Shown piece by piece: positions 10,074 to 22,139 of a stretch of DNA of 64,000 nt. The notes under the pieces are model-generated. The model ran no database searches. It had not been told where the DNA came from and saw only the letters and a list, made by a program, of their open reading frames with translations. Source of the DNA: Caenorhabditis remanei (taxonomy: Eukaryota > Nematoda > Chromadorea > Rhabditida > Rhabditidae); NCBI RefSeq assembly GCF_010183535.1, contig NC_071332.1:9982001-10046000 (forward strand), written 5' to 3'. Positions within the stretch are counted from its first letter, which is position 1, and the number at the start of each line of letters is the position of its first letter. Made by a program: the position numbers and the translations under genes.

Positions 10074-12905
10074 ATGTGGCCACGGAATGAGATCCCAATG
10101 GAAGACGGATCGATGACACCCGAAGACCAAGAACCCGTAACTGATAACGACATGGAATTCGATGTGAGTCGGAGTTCTGAAAGTTGACTTAAAAATGAAC
10201 TTGCTCACCCATATTAATGAAATCTTCCAGGTAAATTCCGAGGAGAACTCCTACAGCAACGGCTCAGGCTCCAGTTACAGTGCTGACAAACTATCATCGT
10301 AAGTGTAAATGCAAAGAACATTCTACAAATTCATTCACCTCTAGGCCTCTACAACATAAGTTGGATTTATCCGCATCACCGACACGGAATAATGACATAA
10401 ATCCACGTGTGGAACATTTGATTGCTCTCTTCAAGGTAAAAATTAACCACGGGAACGCATGTGACATTGAGGCGTTAATTGCCGTTAGTGTTTATTGCAA
10501 AACCGCCAAGTAAAAAATAAAGTTCTCAGAATGCGCGGGAAATGTGTTCAAGTATTTTTTGATTGATTATTTGCATAGTTAGCTATGAACATGGCTTGAA
10601 AACCATCAATACATAACGCTCAATATCTCTAAAACTAAACGTGTGCACTGGGCTTGGACTTCAACCAATATTGAAAACTGTTCAGACCTGTTTTTTGTAG
10701 ATTTTTTTAGCCCGCATATGGATCGATAAGAATTCCGGTGTTTTTAATTTTTGTTCCCGCCATCGGTTTTCATTTATTGTATTTCAGGATTTGTCAGCTG
10801 GAGAACAGATGGACGCCTTCAGTCGACTAATTCCAGAATCTACCATGGCGAATATTCGACAGCTGCGCGCAATCATAGAACCACATTTCCAGAGGGATTT
10901 CCTTTCCTGCCTGCCAGTTGAGGTATTAAAGACTGCTAAAATTATAATATGACTCATTTTTCATTTTTTTTAGCTCGGTATGAAAATACTTCACAACTTG
11001 AATGGCTATGATCTGATGAAAGTTGCTCAAGTATCAAAGAACTGGAAACTTATGTCAGAAATCGATAAAATTTGGAAAAGTCTCGGCGACGAAGCTTTTA
11101 AAAATCATCCACCTCCTAGGTAAGTCCGCCTCTCTCTTGCTTAAATACTAAAATGTATTTCAGTGATCGAGTAAGAGGGGCCTGGGAAGCTACAGCTGTA
11201 GCTGCCGGTGTCGTCATACCGGATCATGTTCAACCATGTGAGCTTAATATTCATCGATTCATGAAGCTTCAGAAGTTTGGAGAGTGAGTTTATTTTCTGT
11301 TCTACTGTTTTACGCAACATTTTTCAGCATCTACGATCGTGCTCCAGACAAGTCACGCTACCTTCGTGCTGACAAAATAGAGAGAAACTGGAATTCAAAT
11401 AATATTATGGGATCAGCGGTACTTCGAGGTCATGAAGACCATGTCATTACTTGTATGCAAATTCATGATGATTTGTTGGTCACTGGATCCGATGATAACA
11501 CACTGAAAGTGTGGTGCATTGATAAAGGAGAAGTTAAGTATACGCTGAGTGGTCATACTGGTGGTGTTTGGACATCTCAAATATCTCAGTGTGGACGATT
11601 TATTGTCAGTGGGTCAACCGATCGGACTGTTAAAGTGTGGAGCACTGCTGATGGTTCACTTCTACATACACTCCAAGGGCACACTTCCACTGTTCGATGC
11701 ATGGCGATGGCTGGTTCAATGTAATAATCGAGTAATCATTTCTGCGTTCATCTCATTCCTAAATTTTAGACTTGTTACCGGATCTCGTGACACTACTCTA
11801 CGAGTGTGGGACGTCGAAACTGGTCGTCATCTAACTACTCTTCATGGTCATCATGCAGCTGTCCGATGTGTACAGTTTGACGGAAATACCGTCGTTTCGG
11901 GTGGATATGATTTCACTGTCAAGATATGGAATGCTCACACTGGCCGATGCATTCGCACTCTAACTGGTCACAATAACAGAGTTTACTCTCTTCTAGTGAG
12001 TCATCAGTGATGAAATCGTTACTGTTCAATCGACCAAATTTCAGTTTGAAAGCGAACGTTCAATCGTGTGTTCTGGGTCTCTCGATACCTCAATTCGCGT
12101 GTGGGATTTTACAAGACCGGAAGGAGACGAATGCATTGCTTTGCTTCAAGGACATACCTCACTGACATCTGGAATGCAGCTAAGAGGCAATATACTTGTC
12201 TCATGCAATGCAGATAGTCATGTCAGAGTGAGTTTTCATTGCCTGGCTCCAATAGGACCAAAGTTACCAATATTAGTTGTTTAAACAAGTAGCTCTTCTG
12301 CTCACTTGGTATACATATCGTGATCAGGCTCAATTGGAAAGAATTGGTCCTGATGTTGCGATGATATGTTGCCAATTTAAAACATCACCGGCTGTTTCCA
12401 CAAGCCGGAGTGATTTTCGATGTTAAACAAAGGTGCACAACGATTTTCAAAAGTATCGAAAAGCACACAAAGCACATACGCTACAGTATGCTATGATTGT
12501 TCGAAATCGTGTTAGAAAAACAGGAAAAGAATAGAAAAATATGTTCTGAATTCAGGTTTGGGATATTCACGAGGGAACATGCGTACATATGCTTTCTGGT
12601 CATCGATCCGCAATAACATCTCTCCAATGGTTCGGTCGAAATATGGTTGCAACAAGCAGTGATGATGGGACTGTAAAACTTTGGGATATCGAAAGAGGCT
12701 TGTACATTAGATCTTGTCCAGATGATAAAGTTTTCTTTCAGGAGCACTGATTCGTGACCTGGTCACACTTGATTCGGGAGGTAACGGTGGATGCATTTGG
12801 AGACTGTGCTCCACATCTACTATGCTCGCTTGTGCAGTTGGATCTCGCAACAATACCGAGGAGACAAAAGTTATTCTACTAGATTTTGATTCTCCCTACC
12901 CGTAA
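10074..12905 (+). CDS. sel-10: F-box/WD40 ubiquitin-ligase substrate receptor (FBXW7 orthologue)
   Basis: Eleven exons: 10074..10163, 10231..10298, 10345..10435, 10788..10922, 10974..11119, 11164..11283, 11328..11720, 11770..11995, 12045..12227, 12556..12697 and 12742..12905, in total 585 residues, near the recalled length of C. elegans SEL-10. The N-terminus ([20 protein letters not shown]) is acidic. An F-box follows near residues 119-165 ([17 protein letters not shown]), then WD40 repeats with clear [36 protein letters not shown] and [11 protein letters not shown] blades. In an SCF complex it recruits phosphodegron substrates; in C. elegans it down-regulates LIN-12/GLP-1 Notch. The 10th intron (12698..12741) must use a GC donor to keep frame. 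The 328-bp intron before it is the longest in the WD region. Confidence 0.97.
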
Positions 12906-13592
12906 CTCGTCCCACTTTCCTTTCATGTTCCATTTCACAATGCACATAAACAGTTCCTGTTTAGGAGCAATTATTCCTATCAAACCCATATTCAAATTAG
13001 AAACAAGTTTTATCATATCATGGAGTATAATCGAAATCACCCAGTATTGAATTGCCAGACTAAAACTATTTTCATGTGTTTTTTTAAACTTTTTAACCCT
13101 ACCAGCTTATTTTTCCCTCTTTCAAGCCACTTTCTCACTATTTTCTCTTTCCGCTCTGTTCGTTTCCTATAATTCGGGTTTCCATTTTCCTCTAAGTATA
13201 ATACTGGATTATAGAATTTTTAGCTTCTTGTCATTTGAAATTATTCAACCCCGTCGTTTGCATGCTTTATTGTGTTCACTCTAAACCTCTCGCGTTGTTT
13301 TCTTCTTCTGAGCTTCAAATAGTTAGTGCACTTCCGTTTTACCTTTCTTGAAAAATAGTCCGATTCACTCTTTTATCAGCCAAATCAAAATGTAATTCTC
13401 TCCCTTCATGTCATTTCCATCGTTTATATTGTGTCCGTTTCATATATTATCGTGGATATAACTAAAGTAAGTAGTATAATAACGATGTCTTCATAATTAA
13501 TCAAGTGGCAACAGTTCTAAACACTCGTCAGTATTTTCTGCCTAAAAGTTTCTCTTATCAAACTGTTATGTTCCAGAAGCACGGTCATCTGT
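12906..13592. other. Intergenic, sel-10 3' side and CCA-enzyme promoter side
   Basis: T- and C-rich DNA of 0.7 kb between two + strand genes. The gap is longer than usual for a worm operon. No separate feature recognised. Confidence 0.5.
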
Positions 13593-15305
13593 ATGAAATT
13601 TAGATCACAAGTCTCTCTAATATTCTCTCAAACCATCAGGAGATATTCGTCAAGCAAACTCAAAACGCCTGCTTACAAAATGGAATCGATAGAACCACGA
13701 CTTTTGAAAATTGACAATGAAGATTTTCGGTATTCTGAAAGAAACAAATTTGTTGTTTGAGAAAACGATTTCAGAGCTCTATTCACACCCCAACTCTTGA
13801 AACTTCGAGATCTGTTCGCAAAACGAAACTATGAAATTCGGATTGCTGGTGGAGCAGTTCGAGATCTTCTTATGAATATTCGTCCGGCAGACGTTGATTT
13901 CGCAAGTACTGCCACGCCAACACAGATGAAGGTTCACATTGAAAAATTAAATTTTAAATTTACTTGACATCTGTTTAGGAAATGTTCGAGGAAGAGAACA
14001 TTCGAATGTTACACAAACGAGGAGAGGAACACGGAACGATCACTTGCCGCATTCATGAAGCTGAGAATTTCGAGGTCAGTCTGAGTTCTTTCTCGGAGAT
14101 TTCCATTATTTCCGTTGTAATAATAGCCAAAAGAATAATTACGGTTGAGATTCTTCTTTTTTAGATCACAACTCTCCGCATTGACGTCGTCTGTGATGGA
14201 AGACGCGCCGAAGTGAAATATACAACTGACTGGCAGCTAGATGCAAATAGGCGCGATCTCACGATTAACTCTCTATTTTTAGGTTAAAATCAATTCTGAA
14301 ATTACAATTTCATTTCTTTATTTTCAGATCTCCATGGAAATGTTGTCGATTATTTCGGTGGAATCGCAGACATTGAATCGCGCCGAGTCGCTTTTGTTGG
14401 TGACGCCCGTCAACGAATTCAGGAAGATTATCTTCGCATTCTCAGGTACGAAAGCCAACAATTCTTGATTGGAAGTAATTCGTTCAGATACTTTCGTTTC
14501 TTCGGCCGTATTTCTAATACACCAGAACATGAAGCTGACACAATACAAGCAATTATTGATAACAAAGATGGTATGGCTGGAATTAGCGCAGAGAGAATTT
14601 GGACGGAACTCAAAAAGATTGTCGTTGGAAGAATGGCAGACATCGTCGTGAAATCGATGATTGAACAATGTCAGCTACAAAAGTATCTAGGATTGCCAGA
14701 AAATTGCAATCTCAACAGATTCCAGAAAGTAAGTAATCGCAAGTGACATCGAATAATCAACTTCTTATATTCAGGTCTTCACCCGTTTCCCAAAATGCGT
14801 CGAACCAATGACAATGATTGCATGTCTCTGTGAAGAAGAGGAACAGATAGCATCATTCCACAAAATGACAAAACTCTCCAATGATGAACGTCTTCTCGGA
14901 GAGTTCATTCTACGCGAGCGAAATGCAGCCATTGAGAATTTGGATAATAATGACTGGTGGATTGATAGAATTGTCGATTTGGAAGTACGTCCTGGACACG
15001 AAAACCAGCTGGATCGTCTCCGTTTGCGACTCGATCAATTGGCAAGAAGTGTACTGGCTGACGAAGAACGTATTCAGATGATTGAGAAATTCGTGGCTCC
15101 ACAGTTTCCTATCACAGGAAAAGTTTTGATAGATTCGAAAAAGGTTCACCAAGGGCCACATGTGAGAAATGTGCTCTTTTATCTCTTCGATTTGTGGAAG
15201 GCATCAAGATTCACAGAGACCAGAGAAACACTTCTAGAGCATGCTGGTGATGCTGATATACCAGATCTATCAAAAGACAAGAAGTCAAAATCTCCAAAAC
15301 GATAA
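13593..15305 (+). CDS. hpo-31: CCA-adding tRNA nucleotidyltransferase (TRNT1 orthologue)
   Basis: Exons 13593..13729, 13775..13931, 13979..14074, 14165..14282, 14328..14445, 14488..14728 and 14775..15305 give 465 residues. Class II nucleotidyltransferase signatures are present: [10 protein letters not shown] (GGxVRD), the metal-binding DVDFAS (DxD), the RRxA/V segment (GRRAEVKY), [13 protein letters not shown] (motif C/D, base-templating region) and [15 protein letters not shown] (motif E). It adds C, C and A to tRNA 3' ends, in cytosol and mitochondria. The first 29 residues are basic and hydroxylated ([20 protein letters not shown]), like a mitochondrial presequence, and a second Met at 13680 (MESIEPRLL) would give the cytosolic form. 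The symbol rests on recalled synteny with sel-10. Confidence 0.93.
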
Positions 15306-15674
15306 ATCTTTTTTCATTGTTGTTTTTTACTGAACCATGATTTTTCCTTTATCTGGCTCTATAAAATGATATTTTTGTTATTTGAAAATCGTTATGTTCC
15401 ATACACACAAGAACCCCTCTAACCCTATCGATCTCTTCACTTTACACTGCTCTTCTTCTCCTTCCACCAGTCAAAGGGTCACGCCTCAAGTCTGATTAAT
15501 CATAAAAATACAGCCGTCAGCTGGTCTGAACTCTCCGAATCCTCAATGATCTCTACGTCTCTCTCGAAGACGAGGCGGACCGGGAGCACTTTGAGCGCAA
15601 AAAAGTGTCTTCGGGAGCTCTTTTTTGCTTGATTCTCGCTCTCTTCGATAGAATTCTTCTTGATTTTTGCAGAA
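15306..15674. other. Intergenic with a small hairpin before the BPI-like gene
   Basis: GCAAAAAAG at 15597-15605 and CTTTTTTGC at 15620-15628 form a 9-bp stem. A probable trans-splice site (GATTTTTGCAG, ending 15672) lies just before the next ATG, so the hairpin would fall in promoter or outron. Confidence 0.45.
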
Positions 15675-17771
15675 ATGGCACGGCGTTTCGGTTTATTTTC
15701 CGTGATTCTTTTGCTATTTTCAAATGGAAATATTGCCGAAAATTCTAAAATTTCACATCAATCAGCTGGAATATATGTACGATTGAACCAGAAGGCGGTG
15801 GATTACGTGGCAGGTATCTTTTTTTTTCAAAAGTTGAATCGAATCGAAAAAAATTCAATATGCTATAGCCATCAGTAGAATTTCATATAGTCATCAGTTT
15901 TTCCTTCCGATCAAACATCTTATCTTGTTTATTATTTATCAGATTTGGCCTCCGATGCTCTTCCTGCAATTCTCAACAACTTGAGCCCTCCGGATATCGT
16001 CACCGACATCGCAACAATCTCCAAACTTCACATTTCTAATGTTGCCAAACCAAATATCAGTGCAAAGTTCATAAATGACAAAGGTGTTGCCTATAACATC
16101 ACTTTAGCTTCATTCCGTGCAAGTGCTTTCGCTCAAATAAGTGTTTTTTTATGGACTTATGAAGGAGATTTTACTGCTGAACTTAAAGAACTTTCAATCC
16201 AATCGGAACTCCATTTTGAGTATAATGGTACAACTACTGTGAAGGTTGGCTTGAATTCGAAGGAAACTGAAATCACATAATGAAACTTTCAGGCTCCTGT
16301 ATGTAATGTAACTCATTCTGAACTTTCATTGGTCTTCCCACCCGGATCAAGCTTATCTGCTCTTCAATCAGAGATTAAGGGACAGGTCAGTTACCCAAAT
16401 AAAAGTGAACACTTGACATTCACCGTTTTCAGATTGTATCTGCAATCCGTGACGCTGTATGCTCTACTGCTGTGGAAGCTCTAACATTCGTCATGGCTCA
16501 GAAACCAATTCCTCCAGAGAGTCCCACTTATCAGAAACCCGCTTCAGGAGATCCAAATGGTTTCAGTGTAGCTGAATTGGGAGCTTCGTTATGTCAAGTT
16601 GATACAGTGAATGGAAAAGATGATTCTGCTGAGGAGTTCGAGACGACCACGACACCTGTTTCAGACGATAATAACTCTAGTTTGACGGGGGAAGAGACTC
16701 CACAGGCCTATTGGGGAATTGATTTGTCAGTTAACCATCCACCTACTTTCACAGATGAGGTACTGTTTAATAGAAATAAAGAAACAAGAATATATTTATT
16801 GTAGGATATGATAATTGGATTGGATGGTGGAATCCTGTTCAATGGATGGAAAGCAGACTCTGCCCGACAACCACAAGTTCTCAATAAAACTCGATTGGAT
16901 AAGAAAATGGTTGGAATTCTTCTTTCTGAGTACATTCCAAATACTCTTTTTCATCACATTTACATGTACGATCTCGGAAATTTCAGACATAGGTTAGTAT
17001 GGCTCAACTTCTGAAATATTACATCATAATTTTCAGATATACTCCGACTGCCCTCCCAAAAATCCTTCAGAAACTCTCAAAAGCAATTTGTTCCAAATGT
17101 TACATTGAAGTTTCTGCGAATTTGACAGAGTAAATATTTTAGCTGAAATATGAAAATCCACTGTTAATTTCCATTTCAGACAGCCACGCCTCGAAATCGA
17201 TGCCCATCTCGGAGCTCGAGTTCAACTCTCTGGAAACGTGTCCATCATGTTCCACGGAAGAGAAGAACTTCATGATGTTCTCACTGCTAATACCAAGTTG
17301 CATGTGACAGTAAGCAATGAAACGGGGAGCAGATTAATCTATCAATTTTCAGTTGAAACCAACAGTTCGTCATTCTAGAATCTTTGGAGATGTCTCGCTG
17401 ACCAATGTTGATGTCAATGTTTTCGACGTAAGTGTATACTAACATTTTGATGTAAACTGAAATGCTTCCAGCTTGGTCTCGGCGGTCCTCTCGCTGCTCC
17501 AATCGAGAAACTCTTCTCATTTGTGGTGCCACGTGTCCTCTGGCCTCAAGTCAAGAAACGTCTTCGCTTCGCAATGAATCGTCGTGGTGTCAAACTTCCA
17601 ATCTTCTGTGGCGTTGAACTGGAACATACTGAACTTGATTTCGTGAATCATGCTATCCTTTTGAACACTGATTTCTCTTTCGATTTGCCACTTTTCTTGG
17701 CTAAATTCAAGAAATATTTGGAAGTGAAAAGCAAGATGAATCCAAATCTGCCGAAATATGTGATTGTTTAA
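15675..17771 (+). CDS. BPI/LBP/CETP-family secreted lipid-binding protein
   Basis: Nine exons (15675..15813, 15943..16244, 16293..16385, 16433..16759, 16805..16992, 17037..17129, 17180..17309, 17353..17427, 17472..17771) give 548 residues. A signal peptide (FGLFSVILLLFSNGNIAEN) precedes GIYVRLNQKAVDYVADLASDALP, the usual start of BPI domain 1. Cysteines in APVCNV and DAVCST match the one conserved disulfide of this family. A Thr/Asp/Glu-rich linker (EEFETTTTPVSDDN) separates the two barrels and is longer than in vertebrate members. Domain 2 ends with the typical C-terminal β-strand pattern. The family binds lipids such as lipopolysaccharide or neutral lipid outside cells; the worm ligand is unknown. 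Confidence 0.88.
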
Positions 17772-18103
17772 TTTCTCTTAATTTCTTGTGTGTGTGTTAT
17801 GATGTAATGAATTTTATTTAACGCCTCTGTATTTCTGAACTCAAAAACTGAATAATTCTGAAGCATGAGATACGACAGAACGAACAGAAAGTCTATATCA
17901 CTAGTAACTTCCAAACAAAACTATAATAATTTTCTTTTGTGATCCGGAAATTAGTTAGTCAGAGAGTATCTTCCTCTAGAAACACTGAGAAGCGAAAGAA
18001 AAATATTCGGTCAGAACGTGGACAGCCGAGGTTTTCCAATTCTCAGCATCATGTTTTCATGTTTTCATTCATTTTTTTCAGATTTTCAGATATTTCTTCC
18101 TAT
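17772..18103. other. Intergenic
   Basis: Short AT-rich spacer between + strand genes. No feature recognised apart from presumed 3'UTR and promoter. Confidence 0.4.
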
Positions 18104-19450
18104 ATGAGCGTCATAGAAATGTCAAACTACGAAAGACTCAAAGATCTTGTTCAATGGCTTTCGCTCTTCTTTTCCATATTTTTCAACTCAGTTCTCATCT
18201 TGTTAATCGTCACAAAATCTCCAAAAAAGATGGGAAACTATCGGTATCTGATGCTATACTTTTCATGTTTTGCAATCTTTTTCTCGACTTTGGATGTTAT
18301 TGTTGGACCTGTGAGTTTGATTAAATCGACAGATCTTTGGAATGAAAAAAGATTCAGTTCATTCATGCTCATGGGACAAGTGCATGTCTACTGATGAGGA
18401 AGAGTGAGTCAGAAGTGGTGGCTAATATCCAATATATTCTTTTAAGTAAGTTGATGAAAAAAAATAAAACAAACACTATATACATAATGTTTTCAGTTCT
18501 TCTGTGTTCTTGCTTTGGAGTAACTATAACTTTCTTTTCCATCCACTTCGTATTCAGATACTTTGCTCTTGAAAGGTCTGATAACTCTTTTTCTAATTTA
18601 GAATTTTTAAAGTAATTCAGAAAAGGCAGAATCTCATATTTTGATGGCGAATATCTGTTCATTTGGTTTTCGATCCCTATTATTTGTGGTTCAATCTGGG
18701 GAGCAACTCTCCATTTTCTTGTACGAAACAATGATGAAACTACAGAAAATTTGAGGTATTTCAGCTATCTTTATTCCAAAACTTAAATTTTCTCGATTTT
18801 AGAGCAAGTTTTTTACTTCATTACAATCTGGAAACGAAGGATGTCATCTATATCGGAGCATCGTATTGGAGAACAAACGAAAATGGGAAAATGGAAATGG
18901 TCATTACAAGTGTCATTGCTGCCTGCATATTCTTCACAATTAAGGTTTCATACGATTTTTAGAAAGCAAACACATAATCTGATTCTCAGGGTGCTTCATT
19001 CTCGATTGTCTGTTATTATGGATATCTGAGTTATCGGAGAATCTCAGAACTACCAAATGAAGGAGATTCAGCATTCACGAGAAGTTTACAAAGGCAATTG
19101 TATAAATCACTCGTCATACAGGTTTGTGTCAGATGAACTGCACTTTAAATGCAAGACGATTTCAGGCAGCAATTCCTATCCTTTTGATGTATCTTCCCAT
19201 TGGAACATTTCTGATATTGCCTGCATTCAATGTGAACATTGAGTCATTCAGTAAACTTGCAACTCTTTTTTATGCAGTTTATCCAGCTGTTGATCCGCTC
19301 CCACTGTTTTTTATAATTGATAACTACAGAATTGCTTTACGAGGTTTTATCAAAACGATGATAGTGACATGTATATAAATTTCAGGTTGCTTCTATGGAT
19401 GTTTTTCTGTGAAAGTCAATCGAGTTTCAGTGACAGAAGATGACGGATAA
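18104..19450 (+). CDS. Str-class seven-transmembrane chemoreceptor
   Basis: Exons 18104..18310, 18358..18403, 18497..18575, 18621..18755, 18803..18944, 18990..19121, 19166..19343 and 19386..19450 give 327 residues with all phases consistent. Str hallmarks are visible: KMGNYRYLMLYFSCFAIFFSTLDVIVGP after TM1, FRYFAL after TM3, the SLQRQLYKSLVIQ segment before TM6, and YPAVDPLPLFFIIDNYRIAL in TM7 with the short Gly-rich tail. Such receptors usually act in sensory cilia of amphid neurons. It is the only Str gene in the window, next to an array of a different family, and appears intact. Confidence 0.88.
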
Positions 19451-20389
19451 ACTACAATTCAATATCGAAGCAATAACTGTGTGCACCTCGAAATGACTAC
19501 GTGTTTTTTAAACTTCTGGTCTCGTTGTGAACATTGCTTTCTTTGGTTTGAAAATAAAACTGTTTCACCTGTTTTTAAAGTGATATTTCAAAAAAAAAAT
19601 CATACGAAGTGCCCAAAAACTGCTTCCACGATGTGATGTAGATCAAACGTCTATTTTAAAGTGGAATTGCTTCATGGAAGTTTTCTCTATGAAAGTAGGA
19701 GTTTTTAAAGGCAAAACAAGTTTTAAACCTATTCTATCTTCATGTGTCATGTCACCTGACAAGCAGGTGAAATTTGTCGTTACACCTACACTTGAAACAG
19801 ATTGCAGAAAGATGAAATCATCTAAAAATGAATAGAAAATGAAAAAAAAAGAAATGTGAACAATCAGTTTTCAATTTTACGGAATGAGATTTGTTACAGC
19901 AGAAACGACGCTAAAAACATTTAAACGGGAAACTGAACTAGGATCTTTTAGAGCGGCCCTTTTCAGTTTTGTGATAAGTAAACCTGGATCTCAATTCAGA
20001 TAATCACATAGAAACTAACTAGAGTTCATCGAGTTCAGAGAAACAGAGTGCCAATCGTTGTACACCTTCTCCAGATTTTCTATTTTCAAAATCATTTTCA
20101 CCTGTTGTTTCTTTGTAAGTGCCTTGCCTCTTGTAAAAAACCAGAAAATGAGAAAATCCATTTGGGTTGACCAGACATCACAGAGCTTATCGAATGTGTG
20201 ATTAGATTTTGCCCTGATTGAATCTCAATTAACTTTTTGGTTACTTCTGGTTCCTTCATTGTATTTATTTTCATTTTCTATATTTTGGTCAGAAAATAAA
20301 TCAAAATTGCTACAACTAACAATGCAACAACTCAATCGTCAGCAGAAGGACCGGGAGAAGAACTTCCAGAATTGCCAGCGAGTGCTCTT
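19451..20389. other. Intergenic, upstream of receptor array
   Basis: 0.9 kb, AT-rich. An open stretch just before 20390 reads in frame into the next gene but has no start codon and is closed by a stop near 20300. No RNA gene or repeat recognised. Confidence 0.4.
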
Positions 20390-21670
20390 ATGTCTCCAGG
20401 CTTTTATTGGTTTGCAATTAGTTCTTGTTTGATTGTAAGTTGTCTCATATCATTCATCTCATATTCTTGTTTCATTTTCAGACAAGTATTTTCGGGTCTA
20501 CTGTAAACTTCTATCTGTTCTATAAATTTCTCAAACGAGACGGCAAAGCGAACGGTTTTCAGAAGATATGTCTTGTCAAAACACTTCCAAACTTTATGAT
20601 ATGCTTTGCTTTCTTGTTATGGGTTGTTCCAGTGACTGCTTTGGATCTAACCTACAGTCAACTGCCATACAGATTGAACAGTATTGTTGGTAGTCTGGCT
20701 GGCTCCTGGGCGTATCTTTTCAGTCAGTTGACCACTCAGTTTCATTTCAAAATTAATCAATTTCAGCTCCTTTCCTACAAGTTAGTCTCTCGTGTAATAG
20801 ATTTTATGTGCTTTATTTTCCATTTGGTATAAAGATTTTAAAACGAGTGCCAGTAACAAATATTTCAATTGGATCTTCCATTCTTTTAGTAACATGCGTT
20901 TGTTCTGTTGGATTGCAAGGTTAGTTTGGGGGGACAGCTAATAAAATTGTGTGATCTTCGAAATAATAATCTGACTAATTTATTGACGGGATAGAGCAAA
21001 GTATACAAATGAAAACATGGAAAACAAGTTTATCAAATTTTGGGAGAAGTCACAGCCAAGAATACGTGTACTGAATAAATACTAGATGATGCTTCAAGTA
21101 ACTAGCACTCACAAATAGTTTACAGAAACTTGCGGTTACGTCTACGATCCTAATTACTTCACTTGGCGTCCAGAGGGTCTTCCGTGTGCTGATAAATTAT
21201 CAGAAGTTATTCTCTTCATGATATTTTCAATTACTTTCACTTCAAATGCATTCAATGTTGGCACTGGAGCACGTCTTCTTGTCAACAAAATGGTTGGAAT
21301 GAATCGAGAAGAAGCAAGTCGGAGAAGAAAACGATGGATGATCATGTTCACCCAGAGTGTGATTCAAGATTGCTTGCATTTAGTTGATATCATTAATGCA
21401 ACATATATCTGGAAATTGAGTGAAGAGCTCTGGTTTCAGTTTCTATTTTTGACATTGTCATTTATTATTATTTACACATTGGATGGGTGAGTAGATATTC
21501 CAAATATCACGTCTGAAATTGAGACTTTCAGAGTGGTGATGTTTATTTTCAATTCTGATATTCAACCTGCATGGTTTCGAAAAGTGATTCAAATGCAACC
21601 AGCGAGGAGTAGTAATGTGATAATAGTTGCTTCGAAAGCATCAACTTCGAATACGAATCAAATGTCTTAA
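20390..21670 (+). CDS. Srx-like seven-transmembrane chemoreceptor (array member 1)
   Basis: Exons 20390..20434, 20482..20722, 20767..20919, 21126..21486 and 21532..21670 give 312 residues. Family marks: GFQKICLVKTLPN ... LLWVVPVTAL (TM2), QVSLSCNRFYVLYFPFG (TM3 end), CGYVYDPNYFTW ... C (second extracellular loop), RRRKRWMIMFTQSVIQDCLH (TM6 start) and IIYTLDGVVMFIF (TM7). I place the family with Srx because these blocks line up with the classical Srx gene at 26.3 kb. The Met at 20390 is the only in-frame start; a missed short upstream exon is possible, as in the next gene. No intron separates MFTQ from SVIQ here. Confidence 0.8.
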
Positions 21671-22139
21671 GTACTGTGTACTGTTTATACGGGTCACAGT
21701 TGATATGAACACTGAGTTCTATGAAGTGATTTAATGAAATAAATTGTTCCGTTTACTGACTTCGCTTTTATTTGTTCTTTTATTTTCATTCATTCTTTTC
21801 TTACTATTAGTCTTTGAGTTTTCCCATTTTCGAACCAGTCTGAACGTTTAGTAAATTATAGATTAAGCTACACGTACCATTAAATAATTGTTTTTAGTAA
21901 AAACATCAGCAGACACTTTAATTTTATTTTTCTAGTCTTTTGATAAAATGACAAATTATAGAAATAGATTGGTTGAGATCATATGGAAAGATCTGGTTTA
22001 GGGTGTATTCTTTTGTAGACTATGTACTGATTTGAATTCTTCTAAATCATTGTTATATATTTTCACCGGAACTTGACAGACAAGAGCATGATTGGCTTAT
22101 CTGGGGTTATTTTCTCATTTTCAGAGTAAAGATTTGTCT
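21671..22139. other. Intergenic between receptor genes 1 and 2
   Basis: AT-rich spacer. An AATAAA-type signal follows the stop of gene 1 near 21740. Nothing else recognised. Confidence 0.45.
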
